From Chamaecyparis obtusa (taxonomy: Eukaryota; Streptophyta; Pinopsida; Cupressales; Cupressaceae): 64,000 bases of DNA. Below the pieces are notes generated by a model. That model was not told the origin of the DNA, did no database searches, and worked only from the letters and a program-made list of their open reading frames with translations. Both the position numbers and the translations under genes were made by a program. Below are positions 46,783 to 59,820 of the stretch, one piece after another. The DNA is taken from assembly GCA_027943335.1 (NCBI GenBank), contig BSBK01003252.1, positions 1,218,001 through 1,282,000 of the forward strand, read 5' to 3'. Each line of letters opens with the position of its first letter. Position 1 is the first letter of the stretch.

Positions 46783-47990
46783 CTACCAAGATACCTTGAG
46801 TGCATCAACTGTCTGAAGATGGGCGCATAATGCATATGTGAGCTTCTTCATCTTTTCTAAATTTGTGCAGGGACCTTGATCATAAGTTGCAATTGTAGCA
46901 TCTATATGCTTGATGCTATGATTCAATACATCTAGTGAGGGCGCTAGTGCATTTCTTACTTGTGCTTGTCTAGCCCTTATCTTTGCAATCTCTTTTTCTA
47001 TCTTCTCTATTTTGTCTATCTGTCCTTGATAAATATTATTGCACATGTTTATGTCTTGAGAGGGATCTTCAACCGATTTTCTTATTGCTGCAATCAAAGA
47101 TTCTACTTCCTGAATCTTCTTAGAGTGGTCTAAGTGAGTTTATCCTTGTTCATGTAGTTAGCTATCATTTTCCTTCCTTTTGTTGCTAACTCTTTCATCA
47201 TTTCTTGACCAACCTTTAGATAATTAAGGTCAAGTGCGAAATTGCTTATCAATTCATTCAGCCTTTTCTTGTTGTAATTCTCTTCAGCAATTTTTGTCGC
47301 CAAGTGTTCTAGACTTGAAAAGTTCTCTTTGAATCTTGAGAAAATGCTGCTAACATCATCCACTGAGTGAACATTGACCAATTTCTTATCCTTAGGAAAT
47401 AAGTTATTCAGTATGCTAACTAATTCTACAAATAAAGGATTCCTCATTACTTATTTTTCTTTGGCTTTCTCCATAGCCATCACACTTATCTTTATTAGAT
47501 CTTCTTCTCCCCATGAATCTAAACTTGCTGTATCAGGAGTCAAACTTGACAACAAAGGTATTGAGGACTTAGGAGTAGAAAAAATGTTTGTGCTTTGACT
47601 TACATCCATAATTTCACTCTTTATCTTTACTGGGATCTCAACTGAGGGCTCTTCTTTAGGTTCATCTTCCTTCTCTTCTTCTTGTCCTGTTATGTCTTCA
47701 ATTAGGACTTCTTCTTGCTACAAAGGTGTTTCTTCACAACATAGGATCTCAACTTCTTCAGTACTAACAAAGGTTACTTCAAACTTATCCAGTTCATTCT
47801 CTGTAGCCACCATGGTGATTTCAATATCATCAATCACAATAGTTTCATCCTTAGCAACAACCTTGGGCACATAATCTTGTGGACCTATCATAGGTGCATT
47901 AGGTATCTCTAATTCTTGTTCTTGCTTGGAGGGAACTAAAATGGCTTGGGGTGTAGACATAGAAGGTGGGTATATGTGTCTATCCAAAAA
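46783..47990 (-). pseudogene. Element D 3'-proximal ORF, coiled-coil-like, function unknown
   Basis: Three minus-strand pieces (47718 upward, 47130-47447, 46783-47097) appear to be one broken frame of about 400 codons next to the PPT. It starts Pro/Glu/acid-rich (DDIEITMVATENELDKFEV) and becomes Leu/Lys/Glu-rich with heptad-like spacing (ISNFALDLNYLKVGQEMM; IYQGQIDKIEKIEKEIAKIR). It has no gag, pol or zinc motif. A coiled-coil ORF downstream of pol, or a gene-replacement as in non-autonomous elements, are both possible; D's pol is not in the window. Confidence 0.5.
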
Positions 47991-50757
47991 AACTGTGACA
48001 TAGATTTTCACATTGACCTTGTTCCAGGTATGTGCAACCTATATCTAGAGTACCTTACTAGATGATAACATAATATTTGAGAAAGATTAAGATTCAATTA
48101 TAGGATTTTTTGGTGAAGGGTATTATTTGGCCAAGTATTTCACCATGGGGAGCACCTATACTCTTCATTAAGAAGAAAGATGGATCTTTACACTTGTGCA
48201 TTGACTATAGATAGTTGAACAAGGTAACGAACAAGAATAGGTACACTTTGCCAAGGATAGATGATCTCTTTGATCAGCTAAAGGGAACCAAGGTATTTTC
48301 CAAGGTTGATCTCAAGTCAAGATACCATTAGCTATGCATTTAGGCTGCAAGCATTCATAAAACTGCATTTCGCACTCTCTTGGACACTATGAGTTCACAG
48401 TAGTTCCTTTTGGTTTGACAAATTCTCCATCTATTTTTATGTGCCTAATGAATGGAGTATTTTTTTCTTACCTTGATCATTTTTTTCTTATCTTCTTGGA
48501 TGATATATTGATATATTCTAAAACCATGGAAGAGCATGAGGAACATCTATGACTAGTTTTGTAGTGTCTTCATGATAATCAGTTGTATGCCAATACAACA
48601 AAGTGTGACTTCTTTCAATCTAAAGTTTAGTATTTGGGACATGTAATCTTAGGTGAGGGTATCTCAATGGATTCTTCAAAGATTTAGGTTATATTATATT
48701 GTCCAACCCCCACCAATGTATCTGAAGTCCATAGTTTCATGGGCTTGGTAGGATACTATTGCAATTTTTTAAAACACTTCTCTAGGGCTACATATCAGAT
48801 TACTTATCTCCAAAGGAAAGGGAATAAGTATGTTTGGATATAGAAGTGTAAAGAGAATTTCTAGAACCTCAAGCAGTGTCTAAGTAGTGCACCTATCTTA
48901 GCAATACCCGACGCAAAAGGTGATTTCACGGTGTGTGTTGATGCTTCTTTGGAAGGTCTAGGAGCAGTCCTTATGTAAGAAGGATGCATGATTTCTTATG
49001 AATCTCACAAACTCAAGGAGAATGAATTAAACTATTGTACACATGATATTGAGCTAGAAGTAGTAGTTCATGTATTAGTCCTATGGAGACATTTTCTAAT
49101 AGGACATCGATTTGAGCTTCATAGTGATCATCGCAACTTACAATATATCTTTGCCTAGAATAATCTAAATGCTAGGAAGAGATGATGGATGGAGTTTCTT
49201 TGTGATTATATTGAATTTGAGGTCAAGTACATCTAGGGTAAGGAAAATTTGGTAGTTGATGCCTTGAGTCATAAGAGGCATGAGATATCAGCTTTGACTC
49301 TTGGTGTATATTTGCAAAGTCACATACTATAGGTACTTCTGATAGATACTTGGTACAAGGAAGTAAGAACTGATATTGAGTCAAAGAGACCTTTGGAAGG
49401 TAGGATTTTAGGTTATGTTTTGGAGTCATATAGTCTTTTGTGCTATATGAGCTAGATATATGTACCTCCATCAAAAGATCTTCGTACCTTGATTTTGTTT
49501 GAGGCACATCATGCACCTTACTTGACACATCCATGTGTCAAGAAGATGCATGTGGACCTTCGATAGCTATATTATTGGTCCGATATGAAACATGACATTG
49601 CTGATTTTGTGACCAAATGTCTAGAGTTTTAGAGGGTTAAGGTAGACCACCAACATAGAACAATAATTTTACATCCTAATCTCATTCCATTATGGAAATG
49701 GGATATCATCTCGATGGATTTCATCATAGGTTTTCCTATGACTCCCCATAGACATGATACCATCATGGTTACTGTTGACTGGTTGACCAAAGTGGCACAC
49801 TTTTAACCTATGAGAGCATCCTATACAAAATCTTTAGTAGCTAGAGTCTTTATGCAGGATATTGTGAGGCTACATGGTATTCCCTACGTGATTATATCAA
49901 ATAGGGATCCAATATTCACTTCTACATTTTGGACTTCCTTGCAACATGATCTTGGAGCACAACTAAATTTTAGTTCAGCATATCATCCTAAGACCAATGG
50001 TCAGATAGAGTGAGTTAACCAAGTTCTTGAGGATATGCTAAGGATGTATGTCATGGATAGATAGAATCATTGGAAGGACTATTTATATTTGATCAAGTTT
50101 TCTTACAACAATGGGTATCATAGTTCGATTGGTATGTCACCTTTCTAGGCTTTGTATGGTCATCCTTGTCATACACCTTTGAGTTGGTATAGGCTAGAGG
50201 ATCATATTCTATTAGGTCCTAAGATGCTTCAAGATATGGAGAAATAGGTGGAATGGATTTGTGAGCATGTGACCATAACTCAAGATATGTAGAAGAAGTA
50301 TGCATATGCTCATAGAGTGGACAAGCAATTTATAGTTGGTGTTAAGGTATTTCTGAGAGTGCATCCATGGTAGAGTTTGATGTATTATGGAAAGGGTTTG
50401 AAGGTGGCATCTCATTTCATTAGCCTATTCAAGATTCTTGAGAGGATAGGACCAATTTCTTACTGTCTTGCTTTATCACCCATATTATCTCATATTCATG
50501 ATGTTTTCCATTTTTCAGTACTTAGACAGTATATACCAAATGTTGTACATATACTTGACTAGAATGTTTTTCACATAGAGGATGACCAGCTATCTTTGGA
50601 GCCCATTCACATACTTCAGGGGCGATATCTGACCCTCAAGGATCACACCATCGAGTAGGTAAGGGTCCAATGGGACCCTATTGATGATTCATCAACAACT
50701 TGGGAGGACACATCGAGATTATGGGATTTATATCCTTATTGTTTTACAAGCTTTTAG
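47990..50757 (+). pseudogene. Element E pol (Ty3/gypsy with chromodomain), 5'-truncated
   Basis: It begins inside pol with [51 protein letters not shown], and [19 protein letters not shown] near 48490. RNase H: FTVCVDASLEGLGAVL near 48930. Integrase: MDFIIGFP, IISNRDPIF (Asn at the second catalytic Asp) and YHPKTNGQIE. C-terminal chromodomain: LKDHTIE, VRVQWDPID and TTWEDTSRLW near 50635-50730, which in this group is thought to steer integration to heterochromatin. Most breaks are in-frame stop codons rather than frameshifts. Confidence 0.88.
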
Positions 50758-51264
50758 GAGTAAGCCTAATTTTAGGGGGGGTGAATTTAGTTCCCACCCA
50801 TAGTTTACTTTTTAGTTTTATATTGCCAAACTCTTTTAGGCCACTTTTATGTGTGTGTTGGTTATTCTAGTTATTATGTGGTTTTGGATGTATGGCATTA
50901 CATGGTGATTTGATGATTGGATAATTATGGATATTATAAATTTGTAGTTAGATGATGTTAGGTACTTTGATGATGATTATTTATATTTTTAAAATGATGT
51001 TTATGGTTATGATTTTACTTACCCCATACTTGCATGTGTATGGTTATCATGTATGATTTTACTTCCTATTTGGCATGTTTGATATGGTTGAGGGATAGAG
51101 TCATAGTTACCTACTTGAGGTATCCACAAGATGTCTCGATCCCTGCCATTTCTTGTCATATATATATGCATGTACATGCTTGTCTTTTTGTAGGTTTGTA
51201 GGTATCAAGCATCAACTTAATTGAATTATCAGGATGAGTGTTCCCTATCACAAGTCTCAATGGT
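50758..51264 (+). other. Element E 3' untranslated region
   Basis: No coding frame. Near its start (50774-50790) ttttagggggggtgaattta resembles the terminal signature of the copia LTRs read backwards, possibly by chance. Confidence 0.55.
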
Positions 51265-51282
51265 AAGAGAGGGGGGAGATAA
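51265..51282 (+). other. Element E polypurine tract
   Basis: aagagaggggggagataa directly precedes TGTTCAAATCC, the start of the 3' LTR. Confidence 0.8.
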
Positions 51283-51498
51283 TGTTCAAATCCAAATCCC
51301 AACCTAAGCCATTTTATTGTCCTAAAATAGTGGACAATTTTATGATATTTTACCCTTCCCAAATTCATCTGGATGACATGAGTTCATAGTCTTTCCCTTG
51401 AGCATGGTTATGGTTTTATTAGTTTTAGTTGATATTTGGTTGGTTGATATATTGTTATGATTAAATAATTTATTTATATTAATTATGTGGTTTAGATA
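51283..51498 (+). repeat. Element E 3' LTR, start, split by element F
   Basis: It begins TGTTCAAATCC after the PPT. Element F is inserted after 216 bases; the LTR resumes at 54584/54589. The 5' LTR of E is not in the window, so the LTR's full length is unknown. Confidence 0.75.
51494..51498. repeat. Target-site duplication of element F, left copy
   Basis: agata here and at 54584-54588, a perfect 5-bp duplication bracketing the 3085-bp element. Confidence 0.92.
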
Positions 51499-52024
51499 TG
51501 TAAGAATTTTGATATCACTCTGATACCATGTAAGAATTTGCCTAAGGCAAAGAATAGAAACCAAGATCTAGAAGCTCAAGAGATAGCACAAGAGAGACAA
51601 AATATGGTATGATCAAATGATCAAATAATCAATACTAGATTCAATGAATTGATTTACAAAGTAGGAGTGCCAAAATATATAGGCAATGTATGATATCTAG
51701 AAGATATGCAAGTGATAAGATCACAACTAGACATGGTGGAATCACATGTCCACCAAAGGTGGATCATCCTCCATTGTACATGAAAGTATGTGCAACATGT
51801 GCAACAATGAGAGGATGATAATGTGATAAGATCACTAAAGGTGGATCTCACACACAAAGAGGTATGAGAACACAACTATGACCACCTAAAGTGGAGATTC
51901 TCCTAACCATGTGCTAAAAAAAAATGCAAACTCCTAAGTGTCTCAAAAACAACTAATATGAAAATGCATTATCCTAAGTAAACTTAAGTAAAGTGTAATT
52001 AGTAAATATTTAATTACACCAACA
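51499..52024 (-). repeat. Element F 3' LTR
   Basis: 526 bp. In element orientation it starts TGTTGGTGTAATTAA and ends ATCAAAATTCTTACA. The last 30 bases (51499-51528) are an added unit containing a PBS-like word, actctgatacca. Confidence 0.9.
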
Positions 52025-52040
52025 CCCCCCCTTAAGTGAA
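52025..52040 (-). other. Element F polypurine tract
   Basis: ttcacttaaggggggg on the minus strand directly precedes the TG of the LTR. Confidence 0.82.
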
Positions 52041-52425
52041 ACTTAGGGGAATGAACTTAAGCTCATAATGCAAGATGGGTCCCGGCTACTAGGCCATGTT
52101 AGGTACCCATGTACAATATGCAAGAACAATGCAATCTCTCATAAAGTGGAGAAAGAGGGAAAACCTCATGGGAAAAACCCTCCCCCCAAAAAAGAGATGA
52201 ATACAATAATAGAATATGAGAGAGAAGACCTCATGTGAGGAAAATATCCCCCCCATAAGATAGAAGAAGTGGAAGAGAGACCAAGTAGCCCCCCCCCCCC
52301 AATGTAGAATGAACACCAATGGTAGATGCTCTAGGCTTGATGTAGAAACTGCTTCATGAGTGTAGAACAACATTCCTCCCCTTAGGAAGAAACAAAACCA
52401 AAGGTGTATATATGAAGCCTCCTCC

Positions 52426-53262
52426 CTAATCTTTAGGAAGAAACCTCAAAAAAGATGGAGTCTCTGAAACCTGCTCAAGTGTCCCCATGCCAAAGCTGAA
52501 GGGTGCCTCCTCAAAAACATGTGTACTAAGCCACTCTACTGAAAAAGACAAATCAGGATCAACTAAAGATGAATGTAGAACATGTACCAAAGACCCAAGT
52601 ATCTCCTCTGAAGAGAAAGTGACCTCCTCCAACTACTGTATCAAAGTATCCACAATCATGTCACCCTCAAAAGAATGATCAAGTAGATAATGAATATGAG
52701 GGTTAGCATGTTCCCTCACAACACCTGAAGAAGGATCATCCTCAACAAAGAGAAGATGAATGTCATCAATGAAGTCTCCCAAATCTGAAATATAGGACTC
52801 CACAAACAAACCTGCAATGTCTGTCAAGTAGTCATCCCATGGAACAAAGTCTGGAAGACAAGGAATATCTTGCTGCACTGAAGCACCTGAACCCATGGCT
52901 ATGCAAGCATCATCAGGAGCAAGAGTATAAGTAGTCTCAATAGGAGGAGAAGGAGCTGCAACTGGAGGTTCTGGACATTTTGGAAGTGGAGGAATATGTG
53001 GATCTCCATACATTTCCCAAATAATAGTCCAAAGATTATTCATTGTTTCATCTTCATAGTCATCAAGGGACTCCATAACATCCATATCCATATTCAAATA
53101 GATAATCTTCATAACTTCTAAGTAAGAGTCAAGATTGAAAGAAGGATTTTTAGGTCTATACTCATACAAATAGGGCAATAGGTTATGCTCACTAAGATGA
53201 ACAAGAACCAATTCACTCCATTGCTTATAGTTCCATCTTGTCAACTTAATGAAACCATCCAT
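52426..53262 (-). pseudogene. Element F gag-like gene with one internal stop
   Basis: ATG at 53262 gives MDGFIKLTRWNYKQWSELVL, the N-terminal signature of copia Gag (L..NY..W). Residues about 10-90 are capsid-like (DVMESLDDYEDETMNNLWTI). The middle is Pro-rich, and the rest is acidic (DLGDFIDDIHLLFVEDDP). No zinc knuckle is visible. A TAG at 52633-52635 interrupts the frame after 209 codons; the same frame then continues to 52426, so the ancestral protein was probably about 278 residues. Function: particle structure. A 42-codon upstream extension to 53388 is less likely coding. Confidence 0.72.
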
Positions 53263-54045
53263 GATGTACTTCTCACAAAAAATAGTGAGATAAAAAAAAC
53301 AATGCACCCCCAAAATGCAATGAGCCAAAGAACCCCACCAAAATATATGATTTTGGCACTTTATATATAGTGCATGTACAATTGCCACTTGCCAAAATGA
53401 ATCAAAGTGGACTTCTGATTTTGATGATTACAACAGAAAATATGAAGCTATAGTAGACTCAAACAAATAAGACACAAGATCTCTCAAGGATCTAACAAAT
53501 TACAAGTGCCAAAAATAGGCCAAAACAGACCAAATTCTGAAAGTACTATGTCCACTTAGAAATTTTCCAAACTGATACTAGATCTGGAAAGTAGACAAAA
53601 AATCATGAACTTTAAAAAAAAATAGCACCTAAAAATGTGTCCATATGAGCCCGAATGAAGCCTCTAAAGTTGTAAAAATCAAGATTTGCAATTTTTAGAA
53701 AATATCAGAAACAGATATTAGAAATCACCTATACCATTGTGTAGATCATGAAATTATACCCCAAAACAAAAAAAATTGCTTTGAAAAAGGAGTCCGGATG
53801 ACTGAGATATCGCTATTTGAAAGTTGCCTCTAAAATTATTTTTTCTGAATCGCCGCCGCTAAACCTTGAAAATTCAAATGGCTCTAGATTTTGCTTCAGA
53901 TATCCGATTTGGATGAAACAAAATTCAATTTAGGGGTTTTTGGACCTCCTCAATGTGATGCCAACCTCTGATTTGTACTAGCAAGCTCCAATTTTGACCT
54001 GCAATAAAAAACTCTCAAAATAGGCTATACAATGAAACTCCTATA

Positions 54046-54057
54046 GCTCTGATTCCA
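54046..54057 (-). other. Element F primer-binding site (initiator-Met type)
   Basis: On the minus strand TGGAATCAGAGC, one base from the canonical plant site TGGTATCAGAGC. It starts directly after the LTR end. A canonical copy (54076-54087) lies inside the LTR. Confidence 0.85.
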
Positions 54058-54583
54058 TGTAAGAATTTTGATATCGCTCTGATACCATGTAAAAATTTGC
54101 CTAAAGCAAAGAATAGAAACCAAGATCTAGAAGCTCAAGAGATAGGACAAGAGAGACAAAATATGGTATGATCAAATGATCAAATAATGAATAATAGATT
54201 CAATGAATTGATTTACAAAGTAGGAGTGCCCAAATATATAGGCAATGCATGATATCTAGAAGATATGCAAGTGATAAGATCACAACTAGACATGGTGGAA
54301 TCACATGTCCACCAAAGGTGGATCATCCTCCATTGTACATGAAAGTATGTGCAACATGTGCAACAATGAGAGGATGATAATGTGATAAGATCACTAAAGG
54401 TGGATCTCACACACAAAGAGGTATGAGAACACAACTATGACCACCTAAAGTGGAGATTCTCCTAACCATGTGCTAAAAAGAAATGCAAACTCCTAAGTGT
54501 CTCAAAGACAACTAATATGCAAATGCATTATCCTAAGTAAACTTAAGTAAAGTGTAATTAGTAAATACTTAATTACACCAACA
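54058..54583 (-). repeat. Element F 5' LTR
   Basis: 526 bp, same extent as the left LTR including the extra 30-bp terminal unit (54058-54087), then target duplication agata. Confidence 0.9.
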
Positions 54584-55759
54584 AGATAAATTAGATCTTG
54601 CTAAATATAGTTATTTTAATGTAAAAGTATTTAATTAATAGAAATTAATTAAATACATTTATTAAATTTAAAGATTTAAGTAAAAGCCTATTGTGGAAAT
54701 AAAAGTATTTAATTAATGAAGATTAATTAAATACACTCAAATATCTAATCAATTATCAAATTCAATTTTTCAAATAAAAGATAATGCATTAATTGAAAAT
54801 AAATTATCATGTGGAAAATAATTTTAGACTAAATAATATTAATTTAATTTAATTAAAATGTAATTTAGTTGCACAAATCAATTAGAGTAAATAAATAAAA
54901 GAATTAATTAATTGAGAGTTAAGTGAATTGATAGAAAACAAGGAATGCAAAATACTTGAGTTAAAAATTAGAATTTCAAGGGAATTATGGAATTGATGGA
55001 AAAAAAGTTGTGGAGTTGAGTTGAGTTCCAAAATTGCATGGTTGAGTTAGAATTCCTATATTGGAAAGGCTCGACCATTATTCTCAACACACAGGTTTGC
55101 AGATTTGGGTGAAGGAATTGAATTGGAGAATTTTTATGTGAAAGCTTAGATTTTTCTACATTTCTAGTCTTCATCATATTTCTTTGATTGGTGGTTTGAG
55201 GTAGAATTTAGAAACCCTCATAGTGTTAATTTTGGTATTTCAGAAAGATTGTCTTCTTTGTGCCTATTAGATCTAGGTAATATGGTTGTTTTGTGAATTT
55301 TCTTTCATGTTGCAATTCTTGGAATTAGTTTTAGGAGATTTGGTGCTTTTATGAATTTCATAATTAAATTTTGTTTAAAATTCAATTAGGGTTTGAAATA
55401 TTCATGGTAGAAAAACCTTAGGGATTGAATTGATAGAATTATTTAAATATTATATAGAATGTTGTTCATATGTGAATTCCTCTTTGTTAAAATCTGTGAG
55501 AAAAGAGAAAATAAATTGTGTCTGGTAAACCCTAGGTTGAAAACTTACAAAATATTGTTTTAAGCAATTTAGATCTGATAAGGGTTTGGAGGAATTATTA
55601 AACAAAGCACTAGAGATCAAAATTAACAGTTGATTGTGAAAACCCAGATTAAATCAAATAGGGAAATCGGGTTCTCAATTTGTTTGTGAAAAAAAATGTA
55701 TGTATGTCTTTGTTAATGATCAAAAGAAATATACAGTCTTTGTCATTCTTAAATTATTC
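54584..55759 (+). other. Probable continuation of element E 3' LTR, end not resolved
   Basis: Starts with the second agata and continues the AT-rich E LTR. Stretches such as gattaattaaataca recur. I could not locate a CA end or its target duplication; there is no coding frame. Confidence 0.45.
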
Positions 55760-56715
<956 letters not shown>

Positions 56716-56717
56716 GG

Positions 56718-56730
56718 TGGCATCAGAGTG
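56718..56730 (+). other. Element G primer-binding site
   Basis: tggcatcagagtg two bases after the LTR resembles the initiator-Met site TGGTATCAGAGC with substitutions. Confidence 0.65.
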
Positions 56731-56851
56731 AGGTGAGATCTGGATCTAGGTTTGTGAATCTAGGTTTGATGGTTCCATCTTGTCAAACCCTAGTTGAATT
56801 GTTGTGGGGTAGCAAATTGCGATCTAGCCTGCAATTACAGAGGGTTTCAAG

Positions 56852-57840
56852 ATAGTTCGTGGGAGGCGAGATGTGGATCCAAGATTGGTAGACATGTTGA
56901 GACAACTTGTTACTAGATTAGAAGCTATTGAAATAGCCTAGAGAAGATGAGGACATCTTGAAGATGTTAGTGATGATGAAATTGGAGAAGAACAAGGTGA
57001 TGTAGAACCTGCACCGATGATGGATCAAGGTGAGGAAAGATTGTTGAAAGATTTGACAAATTTGAAGTCTACACCACACTTTAATCCTCTTGAGTATAGT
57101 GGAAAATTAGATTCTGATGAATTAGTGGATTGGATCACTGAGATGGAAAAGTATTTTGAATATGAAAATGTACCTGAGGAAAAGAAAGTGAAAATTGCAA
57201 GCACAAAGTTGAAGAGTCATGCATCCTTGTGGTGGGAACATCTGCAACTGGATAGAAAGAGGAAAGGCAAAGAAAAAATCAAGGTATGGAGTAAAATAGT
57301 GAATAAATTGAAAGGGAAGTTCTTACCTTGTGATTATAAGATTAACCTAGTTAGGCGAATGCAAATTTTGAAACAGAAAGATAGCTCAGTAAAAGAATAT
57401 ATTGAAGAATTCTATAGACTAGATATCAGATTTGGACATGATGAAGATGAGGTGGAAATAATTGCTAGATACTTGAATGGTTTGAGAGTTTCCATCCAAG
57501 AAGAAATTAGTTTGGTCAAATTGGAGAACATTGAAGATGCTTATCAATTTGCATTGAAAGATGAGTAGAAATTGAACAAGAGACATGAGAAAAGACAAAG
57601 AGGTAGAGGTGGTAGATTCCCTGGAGGAAGAGGTAGATCTTATGGTGAAAATAATAGATCTGAACCTAAAAAGACAACTCTGGATAAAGGAAAGATTGAG
57701 TGGAAAGGTGAAAGTTCATCTAGAAGAAGAGGCATTAACTACGGAGGTGGCTATAATAGAGGTGGTTTCTGAGGAACTTGTTACAATTGAGGAGAAAGAG
57801 AACATAGATCATTTGAGTTTACACATGCAAATAAGAAGGT
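56852..57840 (+). pseudogene. Element G gag
   Basis: The frame starts near 56852, where the codon now reads ATA; the ancestral start is inferred to be there or close by. Capsid-like region: FNPLEYSGKLDSDELVDWI, SHASLWWEHLQ, KGKFLPCDYKINLVRRM, SVKEYIEEFYRLDIRFGHDE and YLNGLRVSIQEE. Then a basic Arg/Gly-rich stretch (RQRGRGGRFPGGRGRSYG) and a knuckle remnant near 57778-57830, in which one Cys is a stop and another reads Phe. Stops at about 56939, 56948, 57566, 57770 and 57788. Confidence 0.85.
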
Positions 57841-57949
57841 TGGTAACAGTAGAAATGATTTGGTGCAAGAGAAGTCACCAAATGAACCTAAGAAGGAAAA
57901 TAACTTGATGGTAAGGAGAGCACTTTGCAGTGAAATTAATAAGGAAGAT

Positions 57950-58330
57950 TCGGTAAGGAAAATTTTGTTCAAGACCGAATGTAGAGTTTCTAATGAATTT
58001 TGGAAGGTAATCAATGACAGTGGTAGCTCAGAGAATCTGGCATCTGAGGAAATGGTCACAAAGTTGCAGTTGAAAAGGTTGAAACATCTGAAGCCCTATT
58101 AGATTTCATGGATCAAAGATGAGCATACACTCTTGGTAAGTGAATAATGTTATGTGAATTTGAAAATTGGAAAGGACTATGATAAGGTGTTATGTGATAT
58201 CATGCCTATGGATTGTTGTCATATTTTTTTGGGTAGACCTTGGCAATATGATAGACATACTATATATGATGGGAGATTGCATAAATATACTGTTTGGGCT
58301 GATGGGAGAAGACAAATCTTGTTACCTTTG
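57950..58330 (+). pseudogene. Element G aspartic protease region
   Basis: VINDSGSSENLASEEMVTKL carries the Asp-Ser-Gly active site. HIFLGRPWQYDRHTIYDGR is the conserved C-terminal part that in this group links to RT. Stops at about 58100 and 58145. Same frame as gag. Confidence 0.83.
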
Positions 58331-58559
58331 ATCAAAAAACATGTTAGTAATGTTTGCACATCTGTGAAAGTTTTCTTGATCGAAGGAAGAAATTTCATTA
58401 AGGATTTGAAGAAGAATGATGTATGTTTTGCTGTGATTCCTAACAAATCGAGTAAGAAAACAAAAGATAGTGTCCTTGAAGAGATTGATAAGTTACTCAT
58501 TGAGTATAGTGAAATCATTTCTGATAATGTACTTGATGGTTTTCCACTAAAGAGAATCA

Positions 58560-59340
58560 TTTATCATTGCATGGATCTTATCTCTGGAGCTAGTTTATCG
58601 AATAAAGCACCACATCGGTTGACACCTACCAAGAATTAGGAATTGAACTGACAGATTCAAGAATTGTTGCAGAAAGGTTTGATCAAAGAAAGTTTGAGTC
58701 CTTGTGTAGTAATTTTTGTATTGGCACCTAAGAAGAATGGAGAATGGTGAATGTGTACTAATTTCAGAGAAATTAACAAGATAACAGTGAAATATAGGTT
58801 TCCTATACCGAGAATGGATGACATAATGGACAGTTTGACTAGAGCAAAGTATTTTACCAAAATTGATTTGAAAAGTGGATATCATCAGATCATAATCAGA
58901 GAAGGTGATGAATGGAAGACTACTTTCAAGACAAAAGAAGGTTTGTATGAGTGGTTGGTTATGCCTTTTGGTTTAACTAATACACCGAGTACTTTTATGA
59001 GATTGATAAATGAAGTTTTGAAGAAATTCTTGGGTAAATTTGTGATTGTATATCTTGATGATATTCTAATATTTAGTAAGACCAGAGAAGAACATTTGTT
59101 GCATGTTAAACAAGTATTGTAGAGATTGAAAGAAGAAAAGTTGTTGATAAATCTGAAAAAGTGTTCATTCATGAAAGAGGAGATTGTGTATTTGGGATTT
59201 ATGATTTTAGTTGATGGTTTGAAAATGGATCTTGAAAAGGTTGAAGCTATTTTGAATTGGCCTACACTTGAGAGTTTTAGTGAGGTAAGATCATTTCATG
59301 GTTTGGCAAGTTTTTACTAAAATTTCATTAGGAATTTCAG
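58560..59340 (+). pseudogene. Element G reverse transcriptase
   Basis: [35 protein letters not shown] (first Asp), [20 protein letters not shown], and [17 protein letters not shown] with the catalytic YLDD box near 59050. Stops at about 58637, 58748, 59120 and 59318. No frameshift seen. Confidence 0.92.
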
Positions 59341-59820
59341 TTCAATATGTAATGCTATGACTGAGACAATGAGAGGAGATAAAAGAGAATTCAAGTGGAC
59401 ACATGTAGCTAATAGAAGTTTTGAGACTTTGAAGGAGAAGGTTGTTGAATTGCCTATTTTGGTATTGTGTGATTTCAACAAGGTATTTCAAGTGGAATGT
59501 GATGCAAGTAGAAGTGCAATTGGAGCTGTATTGAGTCAAGAAGGTAAACCTGTTGCTTTCTTTAGTGAAAAATTGAATGATGCAAAAAAGAAATATTCTG
59601 TGTATGATCAAGAATTCTATGCTATTGTTCAAGCACTGAAGAAATGGAGACATTATTTGATACCGAGTAAATTTGTGTTGTATACCGATCATAAGGCTTT
59701 ATAGTATTTGGGTAGTCAGAATAAGTTGAATCAGAGACATATGAAATGGGTTGAGTATTTGCAGAGTTATACATTTGTGATAAAGCATAAGAGTGGAGTC
59801 ACTAACCGAGTTGCTGATGC
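59341..59820 (+). pseudogene. Element G RNase H
   Basis: FQVECDASRSAIGAVLSQEG, KYSVYDQEFYAIVQALKKW, VLYTDHKAL and HKSGVTNRVADALSRR contain the catalytic acids Asp, Glu, Asp and Asp. A TAG at about 59702 interrupts the frame. Confidence 0.92.

Larger units (their letters stand above)
51499..54583 (-). mobile_element. Element F: small gag-only non-autonomous copia-like retrotransposon
   Basis: 526-bp LTRs on both sides, PPT next to the left LTR and initiator-Met-type PBS next to the right LTR give minus orientation. The 2-kb interior contains a single gag-like gene and no pol. Such elements are known as TR-GAG type, mobilised in trans by copia relatives. The LTRs differ at roughly a dozen positions by eye. 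Confidence 0.9.

Noticed and set aside
52089..52373. 94-codon minus-strand frame in element F
   Set aside because: Lies between the gag-like gene and PPT, has no motif, and includes a C-run; treated as 3' untranslated sequence.
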